Positions 7,323 to 15,930 of a stretch of 24,114 nt of DNA are shown piece by piece; within the stretch, counting starts at the first letter, position 1; the number at the start of each line of letters is the position of its first letter. The notes below the pieces were generated by a model. It ran no database searches. It was not told where the DNA came from and saw only the letters and a list, made by a program, of their open reading frames with translations. Source of the DNA: Candidatus Bathyarchaeota archaeon (GTDB lineage: Archaea; Thermoproteota; Bathyarchaeia; Bathyarchaeales; Bathycorpusculaceae); NCBI GenBank assembly GCA_030630585.1, contig DAOVMU010000002.1, positions 1 through 24,114 on the forward strand. Reading direction: 5' to 3'. The translations under genes were made by a program, and so were the position numbers.

Positions 7323-7544
7323 ATGACAGGTTTAGAATTAGCGGTTGCTCCAATGCACAGACTATGCAAAAAAGCTGGAGCTGAAAGAGTAAGCGAAGCA
7401 GCGGCAAAAGAACTGGCAAAAGAATTAGAAAAGATGGGAATTAAAATCGCGAAAGAAGCCCTAGACTTCGCGATGCATGCGGGAAGAAAAACAATAAAAG
7501 CTGAAGACATAGAAATCGCAGCTAGAAAAGCTATGGGCAAATAG
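7323..7544 (+). CDS. Archaeal histone
   Basis: This 73-residue single histone-fold protein matches the usual archaeal histone length. The sequence shows helix 1 (ELAVAPMHRLCKKAG), the loop (AERVSEAAAKELAKELE), the long central helix, and the C-terminal KTIKAEDIEIAARK. That last element corresponds to the loop-2 Lys-Thr and the terminal helix typical of HMf-type histones. It packages DNA as dimers or extended hypernucleosomes. It is monocistronic with its own TATA-like box, ends in TAG and lies just upstream of eS25. The minus-strand ORF over it is a shadow. Confidence 0.95.
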   Translation: MTGLELAVAPMHRLCKKAGAERVSEAAAKELAKELEKMGIKIAKEALDFAMHAGRKTIKAEDIEIAARKAMGK

Positions 7545-7639
7545 CCTTCCTTCCTTTTTTTTGAAAGCCATACAACACATCTTACATAAGAAAATCCTAT
7601 AAGTAGCCCTTTACCCATTTACAAGGTGAGGAACTAGCT

Positions 7640-7960
7640 ATGGGTGGAAAGAAGAAACTCAGTTTGAAGCAGATTGAACGGATGCAGGCTAAGAAAGACG
7701 AGAAAGAAGGGAAGAAAAAGGACAAAAAGGCAACATTCAAGGAAAAGAAACCATCTGCTATAGTTCCGCCAGACCCAGAAAATGAACAGATAATAGGCGA
7801 ACTCAAAAAAATGCGGGTTCTCACACCATACGCTGTAGCTTCACGTTTCAACGTGCGAATAAGCATAGCGAAAGACTTCCTTGAACAGCTAGAAGAACGT
7901 GGCATTGTTCAAATGGTTTCCGGAAACCACAGCCTAAAAATCTACAAGGCAGCAGACTAG
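7640..7960 (+). CDS. rps25e: Small ribosomal subunit protein eS25
   Basis: This 106-residue protein has a long Lys-rich N-terminal extension (KKDEKEGKKKDKK) and then a winged-helix core (IGELKKMRVLTPYAVASRFNV, shown in parts as LTPYAVASRF and ISIAKDFLEQLEERG, with SLKIYKA at the end). It matches the archaeal/eukaryotic S25e family of the 30S head. AAGGTGAGG lies about 9 bases before the ATG. It ends with TAG. Confidence 0.93.
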   Translation: MGGKKKLSLKQIERMQAKKDEKEGKKKDKKATFKEKKPSAIVPPDPENEQIIGELKKMRVLTPYAVASRFNVRISIAKDFLEQLEERGIVQMVSGNHSLKIYKAAD

Positions 7961-8014
7961 CTCACAACCTATTAACCAAGCTTTTTCTAACTGACTATAG
8001 GAGTCAAAATCCAT

Positions 8015-8491
8015 TTGGAATTTCCTAAGAGAATCTACACAACGGAGGAGGTTGAAAAAGCCAAAGAGTTCGTCAAGAAAGGCTGCAAACATCGTTTGCG
8101 GGCTAAGGGAAGCCCAATTTTCAAGCAGAAATTGAAACAAGCATTGAAACTTATTAAAACCGCTGGCTATCACAACTTCTTAAGAACTTACATCCGCAGC
8201 ATAGTGGAAATTGACGGGTTAACTCAACTCCGCGAAGCAGATGGAGCAATATGGGCAAACAAGTACGCCGTAGAAAATCCAGTAGACGCCGCCAGCCTTT
8301 TCATACAAAAAGCAAGTCACATGAAAGAGTATCTTGAGGGCAAATTGTACTTTGGCGGTGCAGCAGAAACACGTTCGGTAAAAAAACGCATAGAATTCCT
8401 CAAAGTACTGAAACAGAAAAGCCGAAACGAACAAGTGAAAAAAGAATGCGAAAGACTTCTAAAAAGCTGGAGCGAAAGCGTGTTTCTATAA
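8015..8491 (+). CDS. Conserved-looking hypothetical protein, helical
   Basis: This 158-residue protein is rich in Lys and helices (YTTEEVEKAKEFVKKG, FKQKLKQALKLIKTAGY, RSVKKRIEFLKVLKQK), with no signal peptide or membrane segment. Its start is TTG at 8015, preceded by GGAG about 11 bases upstream. It follows eS25 by 54 bases and may be cotranscribed with it. I do not recognise a family; the basic, repeated helical segments would suit an RNA- or ribosome-associated role, but that is a guess. Its end converges on the cyclophilin-like gene with 7 bases between them. Confidence 0.75.
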   Translation: MEFPKRIYTTEEVEKAKEFVKKGCKHRLRAKGSPIFKQKLKQALKLIKTAGYHNFLRTYIRSIVEIDGLTQLREADGAIWANKYAVENPVDAASLFIQKASHMKEYLEGKLYFGGAAETRSVKKRIEFLKVLKQKSRNEQVKKECERLLKSWSESVFL

Positions 8492-8498
8492 TTTGGCT

Positions 8499-8885
8499 TT
8501 AGCCGGATTTTTCCACCTTAATTTTAGTTCCACTTTTCACTTTGCTGAACAGTTTGAGGTTTTTCGTTATCTCGCCGAGAACGTTTACAGGGCTGTATGG
8601 TTGCGTTTCTCCGTAGAATACGCATATAGCACTTCCCATAGGCCAAAAGGCTATTGTCCCCTTTTCCACGGTGCTCTTAGCCTTTTCCTCACCTATTTTC
8701 GCTGGTATTTCAAAGTAGACTTCTTCCTTCCATAGGGCTGTTCTGCCCTCTATCGGAAGGTTCCTAACAATTGTATCGATAGTTCTTGGAGCTAAGTGAC
8801 GTACAAGTTCACCTTCAGCTTTCCCCAAACCATCGATTACAAATCTTATTTTTACGCGGGAGATTTCAGTTTCTTCTTCACTCAT
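8499..8885 (-). CDS. Cyclophilin-like fold protein (TM1367/DUF369 type)
   Basis: The 128-residue sequence resembles the small cyclophilin-like family. It starts with a beta strand (VKIRFVIDG), followed by EGELVRHLAPRTIDTIVRNLP, then ALWKEEVYFEIP, TIAFWPMGSAICVFYG and SPVNVLGEI near residues 95-107. Those are the family's hallmark strands (WPxGxAxCxFYG, PVNVxG). Prolyl isomerase activity is not established for this family. Its ATG overlaps the TGA of the upstream cDPG synthetase frame (ATGA, 4 bases), so the two are probably translationally coupled. Confidence 0.8.
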   Translation of the reverse strand: MSEEETEISRVKIRFVIDGLGKAEGELVRHLAPRTIDTIVRNLPIEGRTALWKEEVYFEIPAKIGEEKAKSTVEKGTIAFWPMGSAICVFYGETQPYSPVNVLGEITKNLKLFSKVKSGTKIKVEKSG

Positions 8886-9739
8886 GATTTCTCACTTCTT
8901 TTAAGAAATTCTTCCAAAATCTCTGCTAGCGTTACTGATCCTAACACTTTGAGTTCGTATTTCACCCTTACAGTGGGCTTGTCGATGGTCATTACCTTTC
9001 TTAGATCAATAGGAGTTCCGATAACTACTGTGTCGCATGGTGTGCTGTCGATAGTTGCTTTAAGCTCAGCTATCTGTCTTTCACCATAACCTATAGCTGG
9101 AAGAATTGTTGCTAGATGCGTGTATTTCTCGTAGGTTTCTTTTATGGAACCAACAGCGTAAGGTCTCGGGTCAACCATTTCTCTTGCTCCAAGCTGTTTG
9201 GCTATTATTGCTCCAGCGCCGTAAGGCATGTTCCCATGGGTTAATGTTGGTCCGTCCTCGATGACTAAAACCCGCCTGTCCTTAATCAATTCAGGTTTGT
9301 CAACCGTTACAGGTGAAGCTGCCTCCAACACTTTAGCTTTCGGATTAACCATCCTGATGTTTTTCTTGACTTCCTCAACATTTTCCGCAGCTGCTGTGTC
9401 AACCTTGTTGATAATTACCACATCTGCCATTCGTAAATTAGTCTCTCCAGGATAGTAGGTAAGTTCGTTTCCAGCTCTATGGGGGTCAGCGACAACAATC
9501 TGTAAGTCAGGCTTGTAGAAAGGCAAATCGTTGTTACCTCCGTCCCAAACGATTATATCCGCTTCTTTTTCTGCTTCTCTCACAATCTTCTCGTAATCAA
9601 CTCCAGCGTAAACTATTATGCCGTTGTCGATATGTGGCTCATATTCTTCCCTCTCCTCGATTGTACATTCATGTTTGTCCAAGTCTTCGTAGGAAGCAAA
9701 ACGCTGCCAAATCTGCTTCCTTAAGTCCCCGTAGGGCAT
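8882..9739 (-). CDS. cpgS: Cyclic 2,3-diphosphoglycerate synthetase, C-terminal piece (after in-frame TAG)
   Basis: This 285-residue reading frame begins PYGDLRKQIWQRF and includes DIIVWDGGNNDLPFYKPDL, NKVDTAAAENVEEV, DGPTLTHGNMPYGAGA and DPRPYAVGSIKETY, all typical of the cDPG synthetase family. That enzyme makes cyclic 2,3-diphosphoglycerate from 2,3-DPG and ATP. The ATG at 9739 is not the true start. The frame is continuous with the upstream piece (9761-10213) except for one TAG at 9761-9763, followed by DVVIRHP and then this Met. Joined, the protein is about 443 residues, close to the family's length. Confidence 0.8.
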   Translation of the reverse strand: MPYGDLRKQIWQRFASYEDLDKHECTIEEREEYEPHIDNGIIVYAGVDYEKIVREAEKEADIIVWDGGNNDLPFYKPDLQIVVADPHRAGNELTYYPGETNLRMADVVIINKVDTAAAENVEEVKKNIRMVNPKAKVLEAASPVTVDKPELIKDRRVLVIEDGPTLTHGNMPYGAGAIIAKQLGAREMVDPRPYAVGSIKETYEKYTHLATILPAIGYGERQIAELKATIDSTPCDTVVIGTPIDLRKVMTIDKPTVRVKYELKVLGSVTLAEILEEFLKRSEKS

Positions 9740-9760
9740 TGGATGTCGTATGACAACATC

Positions 9761-10213
9761 CTATAAACCTTTTTTTCTCAAGATTTTTGCAACTTGTCGT
9801 GACGTTTGGCTTTTTCCTGAACCTGTTCTAACAGCGCACACTGAAACCAATGGAACCTTAGCTTTCACCATTGTAGTTTTTGGGCCCATTAGACGGAAGT
9901 CTACATCATTCGCTAGTACTATGGAAGCTTTATGCATGACATACTCGTGGGAAACGTCGCTGTATGCGAAAACAACTTGGTCAACATCATGCTCCTTTAT
10001 TAATTTCGGCAGTTCATCTTCAGGATAGATCGGTATGCCCTTCGGATAGTTTGCACCTGCAAGTTCAGGTGGGTAACCTCTTTCTTCTATGCCTGGAATC
10101 TGTGTAGCTGTGAAAGCTACCACTTCATAAGCATCGTTGTTTCTGAAGTAGACGTTGAAGTTGTGGAAGTCTCTGCCAGCCGCGCCCATTATAACAATCT
10201 TGATCTTTTGCAT
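9761..10213 (-). CDS. cpgS: Cyclic 2,3-diphosphoglycerate synthetase, N-terminal piece (ends at in-frame TAG)
   Basis: This 150-residue piece has a Rossmann-like opening (KIVIMGAAGRDFHNFNV), the conserved EERGYPPELAG and GIPIYPEDELPKLI, and a P-loop at the end (VRTGSGKSQTSR). It stops at TAG right after RKKGL. Family members run on from here into VVxRHPMPYG, exactly what follows the TAG in the same frame. The gene is therefore interrupted by one amber codon rather than a frameshift. Possible explanations are a nonsense mutation, a sequencing error, split subunits, or amber read-through (see findings). The plus-strand ORF here is a shadow. Confidence 0.8.
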   Translation of the reverse strand: MQKIKIVIMGAAGRDFHNFNVYFRNNDAYEVVAFTATQIPGIEERGYPPELAGANYPKGIPIYPEDELPKLIKEHDVDQVVFAYSDVSHEYVMHKASIVLANDVDFRLMGPKTTMVKAKVPLVSVCAVRTGSGKSQTSRQVAKILRKKGL

Positions 10214-10293
10214 ATAGGTTTCCTCTTTAAAATCCTAAATAAACGGTAGATTCCATACTTTGGTTTATCCCATATAAACCTTAGGTGGAAAGC

Positions 10294-11415
10294 TTATGTT
10301 ATGCTATGTAGAACAGTTTCGGCTATGAAGTCTATCTGCTTTGATGTAACGCCGGGATGCACTGGTAGCGAAAACACCTGCTTAGCGGCTTTCTCTGTTT
10401 CCTGAAGCCTATATTTTCCGAATTTTCTGTAGTATGGCATACGGTGTATAGGATTAGTGTAATAGACTTGTGCACCTATGCCTTTTTGTTTTAATGCTTC
10501 AACTACTTTGTCTCTTTTCTTTCTCTTTGTACCTTTCAATTTGACGGTGTAAAGATACCAGCTGTGTTTGTAGCCTTTCGGTTCTTTCGGCAATTTCAGG
10601 CTCTCTGTTTTTCTAAGTTTCGCTGATAGTCTTTTGGAGTTTTCACGCCTCCTAGCTAAGAATTTCGGCAGTTTCTTTAATTGTATGTAGCCTATGGCTG
10701 CGTGTATCTCTGTCATGTGATAGTTATGCCCAAGCATGAGGGATTCGTACTTCTCCTTTTCTCCATGGCTTCTCATGAACCGCATCTTCTCCGCGACTTC
10801 ATCATTGTTCGTTGTTATCATTCCACCTTCCCCAGTTGTCATATTCTTGCTTGCATAGAAACTCCAGCATGCAGTATCCGCAAAGGCTCCTGGCGGTTTT
10901 CCTTTATAACTTGCACCGTGAGCTTGACATGAATCTTCAATAACTGCTATCTCATGTTTCTCTGCGATTTCTCTTATCTGCTGCATGTCAGCCGGCAGAC
11001 CATACAAATCCACGGACATTATAGCCTTAACCTTTTTCGTTACAGCTTTTTCAATCTTTTCGGGAGAAATGTTGTATGTTTCAGGGTTTATGTCCACAAA
11101 AACTGGTTTAGCTCCAGCCATTACTATCATTTCAGCCGTTGCTACAAACGTGAAGCTTGGCAGAATCACCTCATCGCCCCGTTTAATTCCAGCCCCTACG
11201 ATTGCTAAATGTAGAGCTGCAGTTCCTGCGTTTACGGCTATTGCATGTTTTGCTTTGACGAATTTTGCGAAGGCATTTTCAAACTTCGTAACCATGGGTC
11301 CCGCGCCTAGTCCATGCGTCAATACGCCACTTTTCATAACTTTTACGACTGCTTCGATTTCTTCTTCCCCAATTTGTGGAGCATTAATTGGAATCATGCT
11401 ACCGCCTTCTGGCAT
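10294..11415 (-). CDS. DegT/DnrJ/EryC1/StrS-family aminotransferase
   Basis: This is a PLP-dependent sugar aminotransferase of 373 residues, the usual length. The sequence shows AVNAGTAALHLA (about 60-71, phosphate-binding region), VIEDSCQAHGA (158-168, Asp that binds the pyridine N) and WSFYASKNMTTGEGG (catalytic Lys at about 190). It also shows the GHNYHMTEIHAAIG segment and C-terminal motifs. It likely aminates a nucleotide-linked keto-sugar for surface glycans, but the substrate is not readable. Two in-frame starts exist: ATG 11415 and ATG 11397 (MIPINAPQIG). The second matches the usual family start and follows GGCGG. It lies 80 bases ahead of the cDPG synthetase on the same strand. Confidence 0.9.
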   Translation of the reverse strand: MPEGGSMIPINAPQIGEEEIEAVVKVMKSGVLTHGLGAGPMVTKFENAFAKFVKAKHAIAVNAGTAALHLAIVGAGIKRGDEVILPSFTFVATAEMIVMAGAKPVFVDINPETYNISPEKIEKAVTKKVKAIMSVDLYGLPADMQQIREIAEKHEIAVIEDSCQAHGASYKGKPPGAFADTACWSFYASKNMTTGEGGMITTNNDEVAEKMRFMRSHGEKEKYESLMLGHNYHMTEIHAAIGYIQLKKLPKFLARRRENSKRLSAKLRKTESLKLPKEPKGYKHSWYLYTVKLKGTKRKKRDKVVEALKQKGIGAQVYYTNPIHRMPYYRKFGKYRLQETEKAAKQVFSLPVHPGVTSKQIDFIAETVLHSIT

Positions 11416-11765
11416 ATTACTAAGTGGATGACGTGGGCATTTAATTATTTAGTTTAGATTGATATTTAGTAAAGTTGTGGTTCTGTAAGGGGATGCACTC
11501 CTTGCGTACGCTGGCTTAAATATCTACTTGTAAATGGAAATAGAGCAGTTATTTGCACGCGCCGTCTTTGATGTTCCCTTGACATTATGTTCCTCTCGGA
11601 CCCATTCTAAATGAGGCTAGGTATAGAACTTAGGACACATACATAACAACACAGAAAGAACTGAATTGGTAGAGAAGAACCCTAAAACGAGAAGAAACAA
11701 AGGATGCGGGAGATAACCATCATGTTTATTTTCCGGAATCGTGTTACCCTTCTAGCCTTTCAAAT
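11416..11765. other. Intergenic spacer between divergent genes
   Basis: This spacer of about 350 bases lies between the minus-strand aminotransferase and the plus-strand ABC operon, so it should hold both promoters. AT-rich segments such as TTTAATTATTTAG (11438-11451) could serve the aminotransferase. I see no convincing gene or RNA. Confidence 0.5.
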
Positions 11766-12743
11766 ATGCCTGAATGTTGGAATTCAGTAATGTACGCTGT
11801 CGAAACCAAGAATCTAACAAAGCGATACGGCAAAACATGGGCCCTCAAAAACTTAGACTTCACGATCGACGAAAACGAAATCATGGTGCTTCTCGGACCG
11901 AACGGTTCAGGTAAGACAACTCTCCTCCTCATCCTTGCTACAGTCCTCAAACCAACATCAGGACAAGCAAAAGTAATGGGCATAGACGTAAGCACCCAAT
12001 CGACACGTGTACGCCAGATCATGGGCATAACATTTCAAGAATCAAGAGGCTTCTGGCGCCACAAACCTGCCGACATACTACGTTTTCATGCGAGCGTGTG
12101 CGGTGTCCCAAAAACAAAACGTGACACCTTAATTGAACACATTCTCAAAGACCTAGAGCTCTGGGACGCTCGAAACAAGCTCTTCATGCACCTTTCAGGT
12201 GGACAAGCAAAGAGACTAGAAGTTGCCAAGGTTTTCGTCCATCGCCCAAAATTCGCCATATTAGACGAACCGAGTAGCCAAGTAGACTTGCGCGGAAAAC
12301 GCAAAATCTGGGCGCAAATCCTTAAAATGCGAGAAGAAGGCTCAACTATACTCATCGCCACAAACGAAGTTCGCGAAGCCGAATACTTAGCAGATCGTGT
12401 AACCGTGTTGGATAAGGGAAAATCCGTCGTGTGCGATACTGTAAGGCAACTGAAAGATAGTATCGCAGGTGGGGATGTAGTCGAACTTCAAATCGACACT
12501 TCAGATGCCCAAAACCTGAAACGAGCCCTAAGTCAAATAGAAGGAACTGTCAAAATAACTAATTCAAGTGCAAACCAATTCAAGGCCCATGTGTCTATGG
12601 CAGAATCATGGGTGCCAAGAATGACTGATGTGTGCTACCGAAGCAAAGCCCGCATTCTTTCTATAAGAGTTACTGAACCTTCTCTCGACGATGTTTTCCT
12701 CCACTTTACAGGACGAACCTTAAGGAGAACGTCAGATGAGTAA
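11766..12743 (+). CDS. ABC transporter ATP-binding protein
   Basis: This 325-residue nucleotide-binding domain belongs to an ABC-2-type exporter. Walker A is GPNGSGKTT (44-52), the Q-loop is ITFQESRGF, the signature is LSGGQAKR (143-150), and Walker B is FAILDEPSSQVD (163-174). A C-terminal extension (about 230-325, ending VTEPSLDDVFLHFTGR) is typical of drug/antibiotic or Nod-type exporters. The real start may be ATG 11790 (MYAVETKNLTKRYG), since the eight residues before it are not family-like. It overlaps the first permease by 8 bases (ATGAGTAA), which indicates a tight operon. Confidence 0.9.
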   Translation: MPECWNSVMYAVETKNLTKRYGKTWALKNLDFTIDENEIMVLLGPNGSGKTTLLLILATVLKPTSGQAKVMGIDVSTQSTRVRQIMGITFQESRGFWRHKPADILRFHASVCGVPKTKRDTLIEHILKDLELWDARNKLFMHLSGGQAKRLEVAKVFVHRPKFAILDEPSSQVDLRGKRKIWAQILKMREEGSTILIATNEVREAEYLADRVTVLDKGKSVVCDTVRQLKDSIAGGDVVELQIDTSDAQNLKRALSQIEGTVKITNSSANQFKAHVSMAESWVPRMTDVCYRSKARILSIRVTEPSLDDVFLHFTGRTLRRTSDE

Positions 12744-13497
12744 CATAATCCGCCTAGTGTGGTTTGACTTGAAAACAGAACTCAAGCCGCCCGTCTGGAT
12801 AATCACGGAATGGGTAGTCTTCTTGGTTCAAGTCAGCGTATATGGTGCGATGATTTCTCAACTGGTCACTGGGATAGACAACTACAATCGCTTTTTCGCG
12901 GTTGGCTTAGTAATTATGATAACTTTTGGTTTGGCGTCCCACATTGGGCGCCACTTTGTTGAACATGCTCATGAAGGACGATTGCCTCACTTGCTTAGTC
13001 TTCCGATTTCAAGATCAAAACTGTTCTTAACCATTGCTTTGCAGGGCGGGGTCGAGCTTGCTCTAATGCTTGCAGTTCCGTTGACGGTGACCCTGTTGAT
13101 TATAGGAAACCTAACTTGGATCTCTGTAGTTGCTTGTGTGTTGACGCTGTTTTGTCTCGGCTTCGGCGTTGCAGGCGTGATGCTGGCTTTGTCTTTTATA
13201 GCTTTCAAATCGTCTGATCTTTATACTGCAATCGTCACGGGGTTAAGCATAATAATGATTCGTTTTAGCACAGTATTGTACCCTTTACTGTTCCTGCCTC
13301 CTCAGTATACTTCCGCCGCCGTCTTCAGTCCCCTCACATACGGGTCAGATCTGGTTCGTTTTATCTTGGGGTTTGACCCCAGCTACCTTTTGCATCCCCT
13401 GTATGCCGTCAGTGTCCTAGTAGCCCTGTCGGTCAGCACTTTGGGTCTAGGCTTGATTCTCGTTCAGAGGCTTGTAGAGGGGGTTAAGAGTGCTTGA
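12736..13497 (+). CDS. ABC-2-type transporter permease (first)
   Basis: This 253-residue membrane protein has about six hydrophobic segments (for example VFLVQVSVYGAMISQLV, LVIMITFGLASHIG, LALSFIAF, a central VACVLTLFCLGFGVAGVML, and a C-terminal ALSVSTLGLGLILV). The amphipathic HEGRLPHLLSLPISRSKL between early helices is the coupling region usual in ABC-2 permeases. It pairs with the ATPase upstream and the second permease downstream, whose TTG start overlaps this stop (TTGA). The substrate is unknown. Confidence 0.85.
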   Translation: MSNIIRLVWFDLKTELKPPVWIITEWVVFLVQVSVYGAMISQLVTGIDNYNRFFAVGLVIMITFGLASHIGRHFVEHAHEGRLPHLLSLPISRSKLFLTIALQGGVELALMLAVPLTVTLLIIGNLTWISVVACVLTLFCLGFGVAGVMLALSFIAFKSSDLYTAIVTGLSIIMIRFSTVLYPLLFLPPQYTSAAVFSPLTYGSDLVRFILGFDPSYLLHPLYAVSVLVALSVSTLGLGLILVQRLVEGVKSA

Positions 13498-14270
13498 GTC
13501 AGGCTCGTGTCATCCTTCTCATTGCGCGCAATGACTTCTCCTATTTCTTTCGAACTAAATGGCTCATGGCTGTACTTCTAAGCCTCAACCTTTCGGATAT
13601 GCTTGTGGTTGCACTCGTCTACAACAGAATGATGACTTTCAACTATTTCTCTTACTATGTTCCAGCAGTTATAATCATGGGGCTTTTCGCTGCTTCCATG
13701 GACACCGGTAGACGGATTTGGCTGGCTCTTCGTGAAGGCGTAATTCAGTATGAACTATCTCTGCCGGTCAGCACTCAAGGTCTTGTTATAGCTTATCTGC
13801 TTGCTGGAGGTGCAGCTGCCTTGGTGTATGCCGGTTCCCTCATGGCAATCGCACTAATTATTCTTCCTGCTAGTGCAATTTGGAGTGCTTTTCTGTTGCT
13901 GCCTTTCCTTTTCGTCTTAGCTATGGGACTCGCAGGCATCGCGGCTACACTTGCCGCTATTGCGTCGACGCATGGAGAATTCTTCTTTGCGTTCCAAAAT
14001 GTTGTACAGGTCACAATTCTAGCCCTGAGCACAGTGTACTACCCAATTGAAATTGTTCGAAACTCCCTACCGCCCTTACTGGTGACAGTTGCTGAAGAGA
14101 ATCCGTTAAGCTTGGCGGCTGAAGCCATTCGCCAGTACACTTTCGCAGGCGCTCCAATTGAAATAGGCTTTCTGGCAAAAATCCTTGTTGCAAGCATCCC
14201 TTTCGCCATTGTAGGCGCAGTAGCTTATTTCGGTGCTCTTCGCAAGCTCCAAATCAATGGGAAGCTCTAA
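13494..14270 (+). CDS. ABC-2-type transporter permease (second)
   Basis: This 258-residue membrane protein is a likely heterodimer partner of the preceding permease. It shows an N-terminal amphipathic stretch (RNDFSYFFRTKW) and about six membrane segments (VIIMGLFAASM, AYLLAGGAAALVYAGSLMA, FLLLPFLFVLAMGLAGIAA, and a last one with VASIPFAIVGAVAYF). The REGVIQYELSLPVS motif parallels HEGRLPHLLSLPIS of the first permease, suggesting duplication. The start is TTG, overlapping the upstream stop by 3 bases. An operon of ATPase plus two permeases completes an exporter. Confidence 0.85.
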   Translation: MSQARVILLIARNDFSYFFRTKWLMAVLLSLNLSDMLVVALVYNRMMTFNYFSYYVPAVIIMGLFAASMDTGRRIWLALREGVIQYELSLPVSTQGLVIAYLLAGGAAALVYAGSLMAIALIILPASAIWSAFLLLPFLFVLAMGLAGIAATLAAIASTHGEFFFAFQNVVQVTILALSTVYYPIEIVRNSLPPLLVTVAEENPLSLAAEAIRQYTFAGAPIEIGFLAKILVASIPFAIVGAVAYFGALRKLQINGKL

Positions 14271-14402
14271 AGGTCATCTTTGACTTGAGACATACGTCAG
14301 AATCTATCAGCGCATTATTTTCGATGATTTTCCTTGGCGCGTTTTCAGATCGTTTCAGGTTGAGTCGCCTTTTTCAAAGCATTCAGTGCAAAAGCAAAAC
14401 TT

Positions 14403-15683
14403 CTAGTGCGTGCTTACATCGTTTATTTGCTTTTTATTGCGTTTTGGTTGTTTAATGAATAGTGCGGTTAGGACGAAACATAATACAATGCCAACTGATG
14501 CTATGATGAAGGACAATTCAGGATTGACTCGTTCATAAATGAATCCTCCTATGAGACTTGCTGGAACAGTGAAGGCTGACCATGCGACACCGAAAGCAGC
14601 GAACACCCTTCCTCTTCTTTCTTCTGGAATCAAGTCTGCCTCCAGAGAGGAATATGTTGGATCATAAAAGGACCATATGAAAGAACCTATGACCCAGAGA
14701 GTTAAAACTTGTACGAACATGCCACAACGAATGAAGAGAAGATAGGTGAATATGTCTAAGGCTGTTGTTGCCAGCAAAATTTTTCTTCGACTGAATTTGT
14801 CCAGTAGTTTGCCGACTACAAGAATCTTTGATGCAATGCTGATTGCACTACCTGTAGCTGTAATGATGCCCCATTGTGTAGATGTGACCCCGATTACTTC
14901 TTCAGCGTAAACTATCCAGTAGGGTTCGACCAAGCCGTATTCAAAAGCCCATAGAACGTAGATAGCCGCCAGAGCGAGGACTGAATGGGACATCCACAAC
15001 CATGTCTGTAAGTGCCCTTTAAAGGCGTCTTTGACAAGTTTGCCTAATTCTCTAAAGCTATATTGCTTACTAGCTTGTCTATTCCGAGGAGAAATCGTTT
15101 CTGTAAGCATGAACAGTCGTATTATTCCGGCAGTTACGCCTACTGCGGCTGAGGCAATGTATGTCCATCTCATTATAGGAAGAATACCATGAATGTCGAT
15201 TAAGTAACCCCCAATGAAAGGCATTATGGCCCATGGAAGGAAACTCAAGGAACTGTATAATGCGAAGGCTGTTCCTCTTTTCCGCTCGTTTATCGAATCT
15301 GCTAGTATTGCCCAGAATGCTGGTTCGAATATCCAGCACATGTTTGTTATAATGATAGCTAGGGCTAGAAATTGCCAGTTTGGTGCAAATGCTACAAGGA
15401 ATCGACTCAAACCAAGGATCACGGTCATTATGCTGACTAATTTCTTTCTGCCGTATAAGTCGGCTATGTGACCACCTATGATTGCGAATAAGACAAAAGT
15501 TGCGCTTCCTAAGGCTATGATTAAGCCTATGCTTGTTTCTGTTCCGCCTAATCCGAAGACGTAGAGGGAGAAGTAAGTGTTACAGATGCTTGTTGGGATT
15601 CCCCATAGAGTTGATGTGAGGGTTAGCACTAGATAGTTGCGTGTCATGAAGCCGAAGCGCAGCTCGTCCTCTTTTTGTTTCAA
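14403..15683 (-). CDS. Major facilitator superfamily (MFS) transporter
   Basis: This 426-residue protein has about 12 membrane segments in two halves. The loop after helix 2 carries the MFS signature-like GGHIADLYGRKKLV (about 68-81), and the second half has a weaker copy (VGKLLDKFSRRKILL, about 280-294). The central cytoplasmic loop is basic. The start is TTG at 15683, preceded by GAGGGTG about 6 bases upstream. The substrate is unknown. It converges on the ABC operon, with a spacer of about 130 bases and no obvious gene. Confidence 0.88.
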   Translation of the reverse strand: MKQKEDELRFGFMTRNYLVLTLTSTLWGIPTSICNTYFSLYVFGLGGTETSIGLIIALGSATFVLFAIIGGHIADLYGRKKLVSIMTVILGLSRFLVAFAPNWQFLALAIIITNMCWIFEPAFWAILADSINERKRGTAFALYSSLSFLPWAIMPFIGGYLIDIHGILPIMRWTYIASAAVGVTAGIIRLFMLTETISPRNRQASKQYSFRELGKLVKDAFKGHLQTWLWMSHSVLALAAIYVLWAFEYGLVEPYWIVYAEEVIGVTSTQWGIITATGSAISIASKILVVGKLLDKFSRRKILLATTALDIFTYLLFIRCGMFVQVLTLWVIGSFIWSFYDPTYSSLEADLIPEERRGRVFAAFGVAWSAFTVPASLIGGFIYERVNPELSFIIASVGIVLCFVLTALFIKQPKRNKKQINDVSTH

Positions 15684-15701
15684 CTTTTACACCCTCACAG
15701 G

Positions 15702-15887
15702 TTAGTTTCTGTCCTGTTTTCTGGAGATTTTTATGATACATGTGTGTCCTTTCTCAAGGTGAAGGATCTCCCTTAAAAGGTTGACGACTTCGCGTACGCG
15801 TTTTTTGTTATGCTCTAATTTTCTTAGTAAAACAAAGTTACAACTGAAATCACCAAGGTGGAAATCAGAAACGAGTGGAAAGTCCAT
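15702..15887 (-). CDS. Small hypothetical protein upstream of the MFS gene
   Basis: This 61-residue ORF, with an ATG start, contains a charged helical segment (NKKRVREVVNLLREILHLEKG) and a short strand (CIIKIS), with no membrane segment. It ends 18 bases before the MFS start, so it could be cotranscribed. No family is recognised, and chance openness is possible. Confidence 0.35.
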   Translation of the reverse strand: MDFPLVSDFHLGDFSCNFVLLRKLEHNKKRVREVVNLLREILHLEKGHTCIIKISRKQDRN

Positions 15888-15930
15888 AAAAACTCAAAGT
15901 ATAAATTGATGTTTTCAGGAATAATCGGAT

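Noticed and set aside
7241..7618. Minus-strand ORF of 125 codons over the histone gene
   Set aside because: Antisense shadow of a clear archaeal histone; long only because Ala/Lys-rich codons are open on the complement.
9740..9763. Genome-wide TAG reassignment to pyrrolysine
   Set aside because: Several intact genes in this window end with TAG (histone, eS25, MscS, SelD), so TAG works as a stop here.
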